This document shows, one piece after another, positions 42,483 to 51,288 of a stretch of DNA of 64,000 nucleotides (positions are counted from its first letter, which is position 1; each line of letters begins with the position of its first letter). The notes beneath the pieces are model-generated. The model worked only from the letters and a program-made list of their open reading frames with translations, was not told the DNA's origin and did no database searches. Made by a program: the position numbers and the translations under genes. Source of the stretch: Brachybacterium faecium DSM 4810. Its GTDB lineage: Bacteria > Actinomycetota > Actinomycetes > Actinomycetales > Dermabacteraceae. The stretch lies in the NCBI GenBank assembly GCA_000023405.1, contig CP001643.1, positions 1,488,001 to 1,552,000 on the forward strand, given 5' to 3'.

Positions 42483-44141
42483 ATGAACAGCCCCCTCCAC
42501 ACCAACGCCGTCTCCCGTCGACGCCTTCTGGGATATCTCGGACTCGGTGCCGGCACGCTCGGCCTCGCCGCGTGCGGCGGCTCGGGAGGTGCGGGCGGCA
42601 CCGCGGCCGGCAGCGGGGGAGTGCTGACCGGTGCCGAGCTGGCCGCCGAGGTCGAGGCCTCCGTGCCGAACAGCTCTCTCGAGTTCCTCGTCGAGCCGGA
42701 CTTCCCGAGCGTGAACGGCTCCACGCCGGGCTACGTCACCATGCCTGATCCGCTGGTCGACGGCGTCTCCGAGGTGCCGGGATCCGGCGGCAGCTACACC
42801 GTGATGAGCCCGGCATGGTGGACGTCCCCGCCCGGGCTCGGCGACAACGCGTACTACGAGGCGGTCAACGAGGAGCTCGGGGCGACCCTCGAGTTCCAGG
42901 TCGCCGACGGCAACTCCTACGCCGACAAGGTCCAGACCGTCCTCGCCTCCCCGAAGAACGTCCCGGACTGGATGGTGATCCCCTCGTGGAACATCCCGCC
43001 GCGCTTCGTCGAGGGGGTCGGCAACGTCTTCCAGGACCTCACCGACCATCTCGCGGGCGAGGGGATCCTCGACTACCCGAACCTCGCCCGGCTGGATCCT
43101 GCCGCCTGGGAGTACTCGATGTTCAACGGGCGGATCTACGGGCTGCCCTATCCCTCGGAGCTGGTCACCGACGCGGTCTTCTACCGCCGCGACCTCTTCG
43201 AGGAGCTCGGGGTGGAGCCGCCCACCGATGCCGAATCGTTCCTCGAGGTGCTCAGCGAGATCACCGATCCGGGAGCGAACCGGTGGGGCTGCGAGAACCT
43301 GTGGAACACCGCTCAGCTGATGTATGCGCTCCCGCCCACCTTCGCCGAGCGGGACGGCGAGCTCGTCCACCGCTTCGAGATGGAGGAGTTCAAGGAGGCG
43401 ATCATCTGGCTCACCAAGGTCATCGAGTCCGGGGCGATGCATCCCGATGCGGTGGCGGGCAACGACGGCGCCGCGAAGGACCGCTTCGAGTCCGGCCAGA
43501 CCCTGGTGATGAACGACGGCGTCGGCGGGTGGCACGAGGCCCTCGCGCGGGTGCGTCCCTCCAACCCGGACTTCGACCAGATGGCGATGGACCTCTTCGC
43601 GCCCGACGGCGGTGCCCCCACCCTCTACCGCGGGGCGCCGGTGAACATCTTCTCCTTCCTCAAGAAGACCGATGACGAGGACCAGGTGCGCGAGATGCTC
43701 CGCATCGCCGACTGGTGCGCCTCGCAGTTCGGGACCAAGGAGTTCGACCTGCTCACCTACGGCATCGAGGGCACCCACTTCGAACGGGACGAGCACGGCA
43801 TCCCCCAGCTGAACGACCAGGGGCGCAGCGAGGTCACCTCCACCTACCAGTTCCTCGCACAGCCCGCGATCGTCAACGCCAAGGTGCAGTTCCCGGACTA
43901 TGTCGAGGCCTCCAGCGAGTGGATGGCCCGCCAGTCGGAGCATGTGGTGGACCCGCTGTTCTACGGCATCCAGATCCAGGAGCCCGCGGAGTTCGGCTCG
44001 CTCGGCCAGCCGCTCGACGACCTGGTCGTGGACATCAGCCGCGGCCGCAAGGACATCAGCGAGCTCGACGCGGCGGTGGAGAACTGGCGCACCTCGGGCG
44101 GCGACAAGCTGCGCGAGTTCTACGGCGAGTTCATGGCCTGA
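42483..44141 (+). CDS. Extracellular solute-binding lipoprotein of a sugar ABC transporter
   Basis: 552 residues. The signal is a Tat-type lipoprotein leader: SRRRLLGYLGLGAGTLGLAACGG, with twin Arg and the lipobox LAAC giving Cys near 31. The mature protein is a large family 1 (LipO/YtcQ-like) binding protein, with LYYEAVNEEL-like and ENLWNTAQLMYALP segments. It is likely anchored outside to catch oligosaccharides. Its two permeases follow at once. ATG 42483 has AAGGAAG about 10 nt upstream. The LacI-type operator lies 105 bp upstream. Confidence 0.93.
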   Translation: MNSPLHTNAVSRRRLLGYLGLGAGTLGLAACGGSGGAGGTAAGSGGVLTGAELAAEVEASVPNSSLEFLVEPDFPSVNGSTPGYVTMPDPLVDGVSEVPGSGGSYTVMSPAWWTSPPGLGDNAYYEAVNEELGATLEFQVADGNSYADKVQTVLASPKNVPDWMVIPSWNIPPRFVEGVGNVFQDLTDHLAGEGILDYPNLARLDPAAWEYSMFNGRIYGLPYPSELVTDAVFYRRDLFEELGVEPPTDAESFLEVLSEITDPGANRWGCENLWNTAQLMYALPPTFAERDGELVHRFEMEEFKEAIIWLTKVIESGAMHPDAVAGNDGAAKDRFESGQTLVMNDGVGGWHEALARVRPSNPDFDQMAMDLFAPDGGAPTLYRGAPVNIFSFLKKTDDEDQVREMLRIADWCASQFGTKEFDLLTYGIEGTHFERDEHGIPQLNDQGRSEVTSTYQFLAQPAIVNAKVQFPDYVEASSEWMARQSEHVVDPLFYGIQIQEPAEFGSLGQPLDDLVVDISRGRKDISELDAAVENWRTSGGDKLREFYGEFMA

Positions 44142-44185
44142 GCCCCGTGCCCGTCGACCTCCCCTCGCACTCCCCGGAGAGAATC

Positions 44186-45184
44186 ATGTCCACCGACACC
44201 GCACCGCCCGTGCGCGCGGCCCGTCCCGCCCGCGCACGGGGGAAGCGCGGGGCCTCCCGTCCCGCTCCGCGTCGCGTCAGCCTCGCCAGCCGGCTGCGCC
44301 GCGACCGCACGCTGATCCTCATGGCGCTGCCGATGGTGGTGCTGCTGCTGATCTTCGCGTACATCCCGATCCTGGGGAACGTGATCGCCTTCCAGGACTA
44401 CTCGCCCTTCATCGGGATCCGCGACAGCCCGTGGCTGGGGATGCAGCAGTTCGAACGGGTCATCGCGGATCCGCTGTTCTGGAACGCCGTGAAGAACACG
44501 TTGGTCATCACTGCGTTCCAGCTGGTGTTCTACTTCCCGATCCCGATCGCGCTGGCGATCCTGCTGAACTCGGTGCTCAGCGAGAAGGTCCGCACCGTGA
44601 TCCAGTCGATCGTGTACCTGCCGCACTTCTTCTCCTGGGTGGTGGTGGTGTCCGTCTTCCACCAGATCCTGGGCGGTGCGGGCCTGCTGAGCCAGTTCAC
44701 CCGCGAGTTCGGGCTGGGGTCGATGAACGTGATGACGAACCCGGACACGTTCCTGTTCCTCATCACCTCGCAGGTGGTGTGGAAGGACGCCGGCTGGGGG
44801 ATCATCGTGTTCCTCGCCGCGCTGAACGCCATCGATCCGGCGCTGTACGAATCCGCGGCGATGGACGGCGCGGGCAAGTGGCGTCGCATCTGGCACATCA
44901 CGCTGCCCGGGATGCGTGCGGTGATCGTGCTGCTGCTCATCCTCAACCTCGGCAACGCGCTGACGGTCGGGTTCGAACAGCTGATCCTGCAGCGGGACGC
45001 CGTCGGCGCCGGGCGCGCAGAAGTCCTCGACACCTTCGTCTATTACACCGGTGTGCAGAACGGCGACTGGAGCTATGCCGCCGCTGCCGGTCTGCTCAAG
45101 GGAGTGGTCAGCATGATCCTGGTGCTCGGCGCGAACAAGGTCGCGCATCTCTTCGGCGAGGCGGGGGTGTATCAGAAGGCATGA
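44186..45184 (+). CDS. Sugar ABC transporter permease, LplB-like
   Basis: 332 residues with a basic N-terminal region and six membrane spans, the first at about 48-68. The EAA loop that contacts the ATPase reads ESAAMDGAGKWRRIWHITLP. It resembles the LplB branch, which works with large binding proteins. ATG 44186 has GGAGAGAATC upstream. It overlaps the second permease by ATGA. Confidence 0.93.
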   Translation: MSTDTAPPVRAARPARARGKRGASRPAPRRVSLASRLRRDRTLILMALPMVVLLLIFAYIPILGNVIAFQDYSPFIGIRDSPWLGMQQFERVIADPLFWNAVKNTLVITAFQLVFYFPIPIALAILLNSVLSEKVRTVIQSIVYLPHFFSWVVVVSVFHQILGGAGLLSQFTREFGLGSMNVMTNPDTFLFLITSQVVWKDAGWGIIVFLAALNAIDPALYESAAMDGAGKWRRIWHITLPGMRAVIVLLLILNLGNALTVGFEQLILQRDAVGAGRAEVLDTFVYYTGVQNGDWSYAAAAGLLKGVVSMILVLGANKVAHLFGEAGVYQKA

Positions 45185-46170
45185 GCGTCTCGACCGGAAC
45201 CGAACCCGATCCGCGCGGTGCACCCGTCCGCCAGGGCGTCGCCACCGCGGCCGTCTCCGACATCCGGCGCACCCCGCGCCGGCGCAGGTCCTCGCGTCCC
45301 GTATGGGACGAGGCGCCTTCGATCCCGGCCCAGGGGGCCAAGGGCGTCGTGCTGGTGATGATCTGCCTGGCGGTGCTGGTGCCGCTGTACACGATCATCC
45401 TCACCAGCCTGTCCCCGCAGGCGGCGATCACCCGGGCCGGCGGTCTCGTGCTGGTGCCGGACGGCCTCACGCTGGACGCCTACCGGCAGGTCCTCTCCGG
45501 CGGCATCGTCACCCGCGCCGTGCTGGTCAGCCTCGGGGTGACGGGGGTGGGCACCGCCATCTCGCTCGTCGTCTCGGTGCTCGCTGCGTATGGGCTGTCC
45601 CGTCCCGGGAGCCTGCTGCACACGCCGATCCTCTTCCTGATGCTGGGCACGATGTTCTTCGGCGCCGGCATGATCCCGATGTACCTGCTGGTCTCCGGGC
45701 TCGGCCTGATCGACAGCTATTGGGCGCTGATCCTGCCCACGGCGGTCTCCGCCTTCAACATCGTGATCATGCGCGGCTTCTTCCAGGGCATCGACCAGGG
45801 GATCCTCGAATCGGCGCGGATCGACGGCGCCTCGGACTGGCGGATCCTGTTCCAGATGGTGCTGCCGATGTCGAAGGCCGTGGTGGCCGTGGTGGCGCTG
45901 TTCTACGCGGTCGGCTACTGGAACGCCTTCTTCAACGCGATCCTGTACATCAACGATTCCGCCAAGCAGCCGCTGCAGGTGGTGCTGCGCAGCTTCGTGC
46001 TGCAGGGGGTCTCGGTGCCGGGCCAGGTGGACGTGGGCTCCGGTCAGGTGGCCACGCTCGCCGTGCAGATGGCGGTGATGGTGATCGCCCTGGTGCCCGT
46101 GGTGCTCGTGTATCCGTTCATCCAGCGGCACTTCAAGTCCGGCGTCATGATCGGCGCGGTCAAGGGCTGA
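45181..46170 (+). CDS. Sugar ABC transporter permease, YtcP-like
   Basis: 329 residues, basic N-terminus and six membrane spans, the first at about 55-75. The EAA loop is ESARIDGASDWRILFQMVLP. It is paired with the LplB-like gene. No ATPase gene is present in the cassette, so a shared MsiK-type ATPase elsewhere in the genome is needed. This is known for many actinobacterial sugar systems and is inferred here. Confidence 0.93.
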   Translation: MSVSTGTEPDPRGAPVRQGVATAAVSDIRRTPRRRRSSRPVWDEAPSIPAQGAKGVVLVMICLAVLVPLYTIILTSLSPQAAITRAGGLVLVPDGLTLDAYRQVLSGGIVTRAVLVSLGVTGVGTAISLVVSVLAAYGLSRPGSLLHTPILFLMLGTMFFGAGMIPMYLLVSGLGLIDSYWALILPTAVSAFNIVIMRGFFQGIDQGILESARIDGASDWRILFQMVLPMSKAVVAVVALFYAVGYWNAFFNAILYINDSAKQPLQVVLRSFVLQGVSVPGQVDVGSGQVATLAVQMAVMVIALVPVVLVYPFIQRHFKSGVMIGAVKG

Positions 46171-46179
46171 GCGGCAGGA

Positions 46180-46205
46180 GATCAGCGCATCCGGCAGCGC
46201 TGATC
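46180..46205. terminator. Bidirectional terminator between the permease and lacI genes
   Basis: GATCAGCGC at 46180-46188 pairs perfectly with GCGCTGATC at 46197-46205 around an 8-base loop, between convergent genes. There is no T run. Confidence 0.7.
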
Positions 46206-46215
46206 GACGTGTGGT

Positions 46216-47217
46216 TCAGCCGTGCACGGGATGGGTCGTGTCGCGGGCGATCAGAGCGGGGGCGATCAGCTGGTCGCGCGGTCCGTCCCGGCCCTCGATG
46301 AGGTCGGTCGCGACGGCGACGGCGGTCTGACCGATCTCCTCGACGGGGATCTGCACGGCGGTGTACTCCACGGCCCCCAGCAGGGTCGTCTCCCGCGGGG
46401 CGATCGCCACCACCTGCAGATCCCCGGGCATCTCGACGCCCTCCGCGGTGAGAGCCCGGTGGATCGCCGGCAGCGCGCTCTCATTGTGGATGATCAGCGC
46501 GTCGGGACGATCCTGGGCGAGCACGGAGTGGATCAGCTCGCGGGTGGGATCGACCTCGTGGTCGTGGACCACGTGGCGGGCCGACAGGCCAAGGCGGCTG
46601 CACGCGGTGCGGAAGCCGCGGGTCGCGCGGTCTGCGTAGGTGGCGTGCCGGGACTGCGTGGCCGCCGGCGAGCCGATCATCACCAGGCGGCGCGCGCCGC
46701 GGCGGTGCAGCTCGGTCACCGCCAGGATGGACGCCTCCTCGAAGTCGAAGTCGACCCGCGGGATGCCTCGGGCGTCGCTGGGGTAGCCGAGCAGCACCAC
46801 CGGCCGGGTCGCCTCCGCGAGGACGGGGATGCGCGGGTCGTCCTCGACCACGTCCATCACCACGAGCGCGTCGACCCTGCCCTCGGCGAGCACCCGCTCG
46901 GTCGCCTCGTGGTCCTCGCCCGCGATGAGCAGGATCTCGCTGGAGGCGTCGTGGGCTGCGCGCATGAGGGAGCGCACGAACATCATCACCACGTGCGCGT
47001 CGACATCCTCGGCCAGCGGCACGGCCAGGCCGATCGCGCCGGCGCGCTGGGAGGCGAGCGCGCGGGCTCCCGCGTGCGGGTGGTAGCTCAGGCGGGTGAT
47101 CGCCGCGTTGATCCGTTCGCGGGTGCTCTCCGAGATGGTTCGCTTCCCGCTGAGCGCGTAGGAGACGGTGCTCAGGGAGACCCCTGCCTCCCGCGCGATG
47201 TCCGACATGGTGGCCAT
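46216..47217 (-). CDS. LacI family transcriptional regulator
   Basis: 333 residues. The N-terminal helix-turn-helix is classic: MSDIAREAGVSLSTVSYALS with hinge region YHPHAGARALAS. The rest is a periplasmic-binding-protein-like sensor domain (VVLLGYPSDARGIPRVDFDF, LVMIGSPAA). It is likely the repressor of the adjacent GH3/ABC genes, using the 16-bp palindrome at 42363. The ligand is probably the imported sugar. ATG 47217 has GGAGAGG upstream; ATG 47208 is an alternative. Confidence 0.95.
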   Translation of the reverse strand: MATMSDIAREAGVSLSTVSYALSGKRTISESTRERINAAITRLSYHPHAGARALASQRAGAIGLAVPLAEDVDAHVVMMFVRSLMRAAHDASSEILLIAGEDHEATERVLAEGRVDALVVMDVVEDDPRIPVLAEATRPVVLLGYPSDARGIPRVDFDFEEASILAVTELHRRGARRLVMIGSPAATQSRHATYADRATRGFRTACSRLGLSARHVVHDHEVDPTRELIHSVLAQDRPDALIIHNESALPAIHRALTAEGVEMPGDLQVVAIAPRETTLLGAVEYTAVQIPVEEIGQTAVAVATDLIEGRDGPRDQLIAPALIARDTTHPVHG

Positions 47218-47552
47218 GGCGCCGCCTCTCCGAGTCCTGACGTGAACGATGGTGGGCAGGAGCGCCCGCCCCCGTCCCCGGTGACCGATTGTCCCAGGTG
47301 CGTGGGCTGCACGCGTCAGCCGCCCCGCCCTCGGCGCAGAGTACAACTCCGTGCCGCGCACGGGGCCGGCTCCGCGCCGGGCACGGGGGCCGACGCCGGG
47401 TGACCGGGCTGCGGACGGTGTGCCGAGGGCTCTGTTCCGCCTGGTGAAAGCTGTCACGGATCGAGCTGTTACCAGCGGGTCAATCACCCGTGGTCACTTA
47501 GGCTTCTGGATGACAAAGTCATAGCGCGAGACGAAGAGACGGACGGTCCAGG
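47218..47552. other. 335-bp divergent intergenic region
   Basis: No gene seen. On the plus strand TAGGCT at 47499-47504 may be the -10 for the RD-rich gene, with a leader of about 42 nt. On the minus strand GACAAT at 47293-47288 is a weak -10 candidate for lacI. CGGGT/ACCCG at 47477-47491 forms a small hairpin. No copy of the 16-bp LacI-type palindrome is present, so lacI is probably not self-repressed through that site. Confidence 0.5.
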
Positions 47553-49418
47553 GTGGCTGAGCACAGCAACAGCAGGGGCGACCGCGGTCACGGCGACGAG
47601 CGCCGGGACGACCGGCGGCGCGACGAGCGCTCCACGACGTCGCCATCGCGCCCGCCGGCCGGTGGTGGGCGAGGACGTGCCGAGGGCGCATGGGACCACG
47701 GCGGTCCGCGGCGCGGACGGCAGGATCGCCCCCGCTCGGTGGCAGACGTCCCGGGGACTGCGCGGAAGCGTCCCTACCGGCCCACCGAGGGCGGCTCCCG
47801 TGCGAGCGACGACTCCCGCGAGGATCGCGGTGCCTCGTGGTCCCGCCGTCCCCAGCGTTCCGACGATCGCGGATACCGCGGCGAGCGGGGCCAGTGGCGG
47901 AACGACTCTCGCGGGCGCGGCGATGACCGTCGGCGTGATGACGACCGTGGTCGCGGCGAGAGCAGAGGGCCCCGCGAGGATCGCGGGCGCCGCGAGGACC
48001 GTCCATGGGAGAAGCGCGATCGGAAGGACGTCCGGCCGCGCGAGGACCGTCCGGGCCGCGAGGACCGTCCGCGGCGCGATGACCGGCCCCGCCGCGACGA
48101 TCGCCCGTACTCCTCCGACCGGCCTCGCCGTGACGACCGCCCCCGTCGGGATGATCGCCCGCGCCGGGATGACCGGCCGTGGACCCCGGACCGCCCTCGC
48201 CGTGACGACCGGCCGCGCCGGGAGGACCGCCCGCGCCGGGAAGACCGGCAGCGGCGCGATGATCGCCCGTACGCGTCTGACCGGCCTCGCCGGGATGCCC
48301 GTCCCCGTCGGGATGACCGTCCGTACTCCTCCGACCGTCCTCGACGCGACGACCGCCGCGAGGGCCGTCCCGGACAGGAGGCGCGCGCCGATCGCCCGAT
48401 CGAGCCCCGCATCCCGGACAGCATCACCGGTCGCGAGCTCGACAAGGACGTGCGCGCAGAGCTGCAGAGCCTGAGCCGGGAGACCGCGGAGCGCGTGGCC
48501 CGCCACATGGTCGCCGCGCACCTCCTCGAGGACTCGGACAACGAGACCGCCCGCGCCCACGCACGCTTCGCGGCCCGGCTCGGCGGTCGCGTCGGCGCCG
48601 TCCGCGAGACCTACGGCGTGATCGCGTACCGGGCCGGCGACTTCCGCACCGCCTCGCGCGAGCTGCGCACCGCCCTGCGCATCACCGGCCGCACCGACAT
48701 GCTCCCGCTGATCGCCGATTCCGAGCGCGGGCTCGGACGGCCCGAACGTGCGCTGGACATCGCCGCCTCCGAGGACGCCTCCTCGCTCGGCGTGGACGCG
48801 GCCATCGAGCTGATGATCGTGGTGGCCGGCGCCTATGCCGACACCGGCGACATCGGCACCGCGCTGCGCACCCTCGAGATCCCGGCCCTGCGGCACAAGG
48901 TCGACGGGCGCTGGCAGGTCCGGCTCTGGGTCGCCTACGCGGACCTGCTCGAGCGGGCGGGCCGACAGGAGGAGGCGCGGCGCTGGATCACCCTCGCCGC
49001 GGACGCCGACACCGAGGGCCTCACCGACGCCGCCGAACGGCTCGGCCGCCCGGCACCGGTCCCCGCGGAGGAGCCCGCCTGGGAGGACGACGAGCAGATC
49101 GCCGTCCTGGACGCCTACGACCCCGACGCGGAGGAGCCCGAGGACTCGACCGACGAGGATCCCATGGTCGGAGACGCGACCGGCGCGGACTCGACCGGCG
49201 GGGACTCGACCGGCGGGGACTCGACCGGCGACGAGCCGGCCGCCGAGGGCTCTCCCGAGACCGCCGGTGAGGAGGCACGCGCCGCCTCGCCCGAGGCGGA
49301 CCCCGCCGAGGACCCGGCGCACCAGGACCGCACCGATGACGACACCGCCGCCGGCACCGCGGAGCCGATCACCGCCCCGGACCCGGAGGACGCACAGACG
49401 ACGGAGGAGCCCGCATGA
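47553..49418 (+). CDS. Arg/Asp-repeat protein with a helical TPR-like core and acidic tail
   Basis: 621 residues from GTG 47553. Residues 1-285 are low complexity, dominated by Arg, Asp, Gly and Pro. About 20 units of the RRDDRP type repeat, with interspersed YSSDRP, WTPDRP and YASDRP. Residues about 286-500 are a normal helical domain (ELDKDVRAELQSLSRETAER, YRAGDFRTASRELRTALRIT, AGAYADTGDIGTALRTLEIP) that looks like tetratricopeptide-type repeats. Residues 500-621 are acidic, with DSTGGDSTGG repeats. The core family is found upstream of the HAD-tlyA-nadK-recN genes in actinobacteria; its function is not known to me. It overlaps the HAD gene by ATGA. Confidence 0.88.
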   Translation: MAEHSNSRGDRGHGDERRDDRRRDERSTTSPSRPPAGGGRGRAEGAWDHGGPRRGRQDRPRSVADVPGTARKRPYRPTEGGSRASDDSREDRGASWSRRPQRSDDRGYRGERGQWRNDSRGRGDDRRRDDDRGRGESRGPREDRGRREDRPWEKRDRKDVRPREDRPGREDRPRRDDRPRRDDRPYSSDRPRRDDRPRRDDRPRRDDRPWTPDRPRRDDRPRREDRPRREDRQRRDDRPYASDRPRRDARPRRDDRPYSSDRPRRDDRREGRPGQEARADRPIEPRIPDSITGRELDKDVRAELQSLSRETAERVARHMVAAHLLEDSDNETARAHARFAARLGGRVGAVRETYGVIAYRAGDFRTASRELRTALRITGRTDMLPLIADSERGLGRPERALDIAASEDASSLGVDAAIELMIVVAGAYADTGDIGTALRTLEIPALRHKVDGRWQVRLWVAYADLLERAGRQEEARRWITLAADADTEGLTDAAERLGRPAPVPAEEPAWEDDEQIAVLDAYDPDAEEPEDSTDEDPMVGDATGADSTGGDSTGGDSTGDEPAAEGSPETAGEEARAASPEADPAEDPAHQDRTDDDTAAGTAEPITAPDPEDAQTTEEPA

Positions 49419-50446
49419 TCCGCCGCCCCGATCCCTCCCTGCTCGACCTCTACGACGCGCTGCTGTTCGACCTCGACGGCACCCTCATGCACGGCGCCCA
49501 GCCGATCCCGCATGCCGCCGAGTCCGTCGAGAAGGCCCGCGCGGCCGGACGCAGCGTCGTCTTCGCCACCAACAACGCCTCCCGCACGCCGCAGCAGGCG
49601 GCAGAGCACCTCGCCGTGGTCGGCATCCCGGCCCGCCCCGAGGAGTTCGTGACCTCCCCGCAGGTCGCCTCCCGGCTGCTCGCCGACCGGCTCGACCCCG
49701 GCGCGAAGGTCCTCGTCGTGGGCGGGCCGAGCCTCGCCGCTCAGGTGCGCGAGGCCGGTCTCACACCGGTGGAGACCGACGAGCCGGACGTCGTCGCCGT
49801 CGTCCAGGGCTGGTCACCGGACCTGGACTGGTCGCGCCTGGCCGAGGGCGCGTACGCGATCCGGCACGGCGCCTACTGGATGGCCACCAACGTCGACGCC
49901 ACCCTGCCCACCGAACGCGGCCTGGCACCCGGCAACGGCTCGCTCGTCGCCGCCGTGCGGCACGCCACGGGCGCGGAGCCGGCCGTCGCCGGCAAACCCG
50001 AGCCGGGCATGTTCGAGGTGGCCGCCCGCGAGCACCGGGCCCGCCGACCGCTGATCATCGGCGACCGGCTGGACACCGACATCGAGGGCGCGGTGCGAGC
50101 CGGGATGGACTCGCTGCTCGTCCTCACCGGCGTCGACGGGATCGAGGCCGCGCTCCGCGCCGAGCCCGTCCGTCGGCCCACGTTCATCCTGCCCGACCTC
50201 GCCGAGATCGCCGCGCCGTTCCCGCTCCCGGTCGTCACCGGCGACCGGGCCCGCTGCGGCGCGGTCAGCGCCGCGTGGAGCGACGGCGACATCACCGTGC
50301 ACGGCGAGGCGGACGATCCCCGCGTGCTGCGTGCCGTGCTCGCCCTGCTGACCAGCCACAGCGCGGACACCGCCTGGACCGGCCGGCTGCGCGACGCGGA
50401 CGGCGCCGAGCTGCAGGTCGAGTCGCCGCCCTCCGCGACCCGGTGA
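49415..50446 (+). CDS. HAD-superfamily phosphatase, NagD-like
   Basis: 343 residues. HAD motif I LLFDLDGTLMHG (about 16-27), motif II NNASRTP, and the C2-cap region; motif III/IV appear as AGKPEPGMFE and IIGDRLDTDIEGAVRAGMDS. The family dephosphorylates sugar phosphates or nucleotides. A C-terminal extension of about 80 residues after the phosphatase domain is of unknown use. It sits between the RD-rich gene and tlyA with ATGA and GTGA overlaps. Confidence 0.93.
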   Translation: MIRRPDPSLLDLYDALLFDLDGTLMHGAQPIPHAAESVEKARAAGRSVVFATNNASRTPQQAAEHLAVVGIPARPEEFVTSPQVASRLLADRLDPGAKVLVVGGPSLAAQVREAGLTPVETDEPDVVAVVQGWSPDLDWSRLAEGAYAIRHGAYWMATNVDATLPTERGLAPGNGSLVAAVRHATGAEPAVAGKPEPGMFEVAAREHRARRPLIIGDRLDTDIEGAVRAGMDSLLVLTGVDGIEAALRAEPVRRPTFILPDLAEIAAPFPLPVVTGDRARCGAVSAAWSDGDITVHGEADDPRVLRAVLALLTSHSADTAWTGRLRDADGAELQVESPPSATR

Positions 50447-51288
50447 GCGGGGACCGTCTCGACGTCGCGCTGCTCGCCGCCGGCCTCGCCCGGTCCCGCA
50501 GCCACGCCCGGCGCATCATCGAGGAGGGGCGCGCCCGCGCGGACGGCCGCGCGGTCACCAAGCCCTCCACCCCGATCCCGCCCGGCACCGGCCTCGCGGT
50601 CGTCGACGTGCCCGACGGGGTCGAGTTCGCCTCCCGCGCCGCACACAAGCTCGCCGGCGCCCTCGACGCGCTGGGGCTCGACCCCGCCGGACTGCTCTGC
50701 CTCGACGCCGGCGCCTCCACCGGCGGGTTCAGCGACGTGCTGCTGCGCCGGGGCGCGGCCGCGGTGATCGCGGTCGACATCGGCCACGACCAGCTCGCCG
50801 AGCACGTCCGCAGCGACCCGCGCGTGACGGTCCGGGACGGCACGAGCGTGCGTGATCTCACCCCGGAGCTGCTGGGCACCGCGGTGGATCTGCTCGTCGC
50901 GGATCTGTCCTTCATCTCCCTGCGCACCGTGATCGCGGCGCTCGGCGGCGTCGTCCGCCCCGGCGGGGAGCTGCTCCTCATGGTGAAACCCCAGTTCGAG
51001 GTGGGCAGAGCCGCGCTGCCGAAGTCCGGCGTGGTCACCGATCCCGCGGCCCGTCAGGAGGCGGTGCGCGCCGTGGCGGAGGCCGCCGCGCACGCCGGTC
51101 TGCGCCTGGCGGCCGTGGGCCCCAGCACCCTGCCCGGTCAGGACGGCAACCGCGAGTACTTCCTGCAACTGCGGCCGCACGGCGCGACCTCCGCGCTCGA
51201 CGCCGAGGCCTGTGACATGATCGTGTCGGCCGTGCGCGGGGACGGTCCGCGGCAGCGCCGCGACCGGCACATCAGCGAGGAGGAATGA
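50443..51288 (+). CDS. tlyA: TlyA family rRNA (cytidine-2'-O)-methyltransferase
   Basis: 281 residues from GTG 50443. The N-terminal S4 RNA-binding domain (RLDVALLAAGLARSRSHARR) is followed by an RrmJ-like methyltransferase with LDAGASTGGFSDVLL and VDIGHDQL, then LVADLSFISL and LLMVKPQFEVGR. TlyA methylates C1409 of 16S and, in long forms, C1920 of 23S rRNA, and so affects capreomycin action in mycobacteria. It overlaps both neighbours, in the conserved order tlyA-nadK-recN. Confidence 0.95.
   Translation: MSGDRLDVALLAAGLARSRSHARRIIEEGRARADGRAVTKPSTPIPPGTGLAVVDVPDGVEFASRAAHKLAGALDALGLDPAGLLCLDAGASTGGFSDVLLRRGAAAVIAVDIGHDQLAEHVRSDPRVTVRDGTSVRDLTPELLGTAVDLLVADLSFISLRTVIAALGGVVRPGGELLLMVKPQFEVGRAALPKSGVVTDPAARQEAVRAVAEAAAHAGLRLAAVGPSTLPGQDGNREYFLQLRPHGATSALDAEACDMIVSAVRGDGPRQRRDRHISEEE

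Noticed and set aside
47689-48480. Separate protein frames within the RD-repeat gene, in other frames and on the minus strand (Arg/Ser-rich)
   Set aside because: The DNA repeat makes all frames open. Only the GTG 47553 frame continues into a normal helical domain and ends with an ATGA overlap to the next gene.
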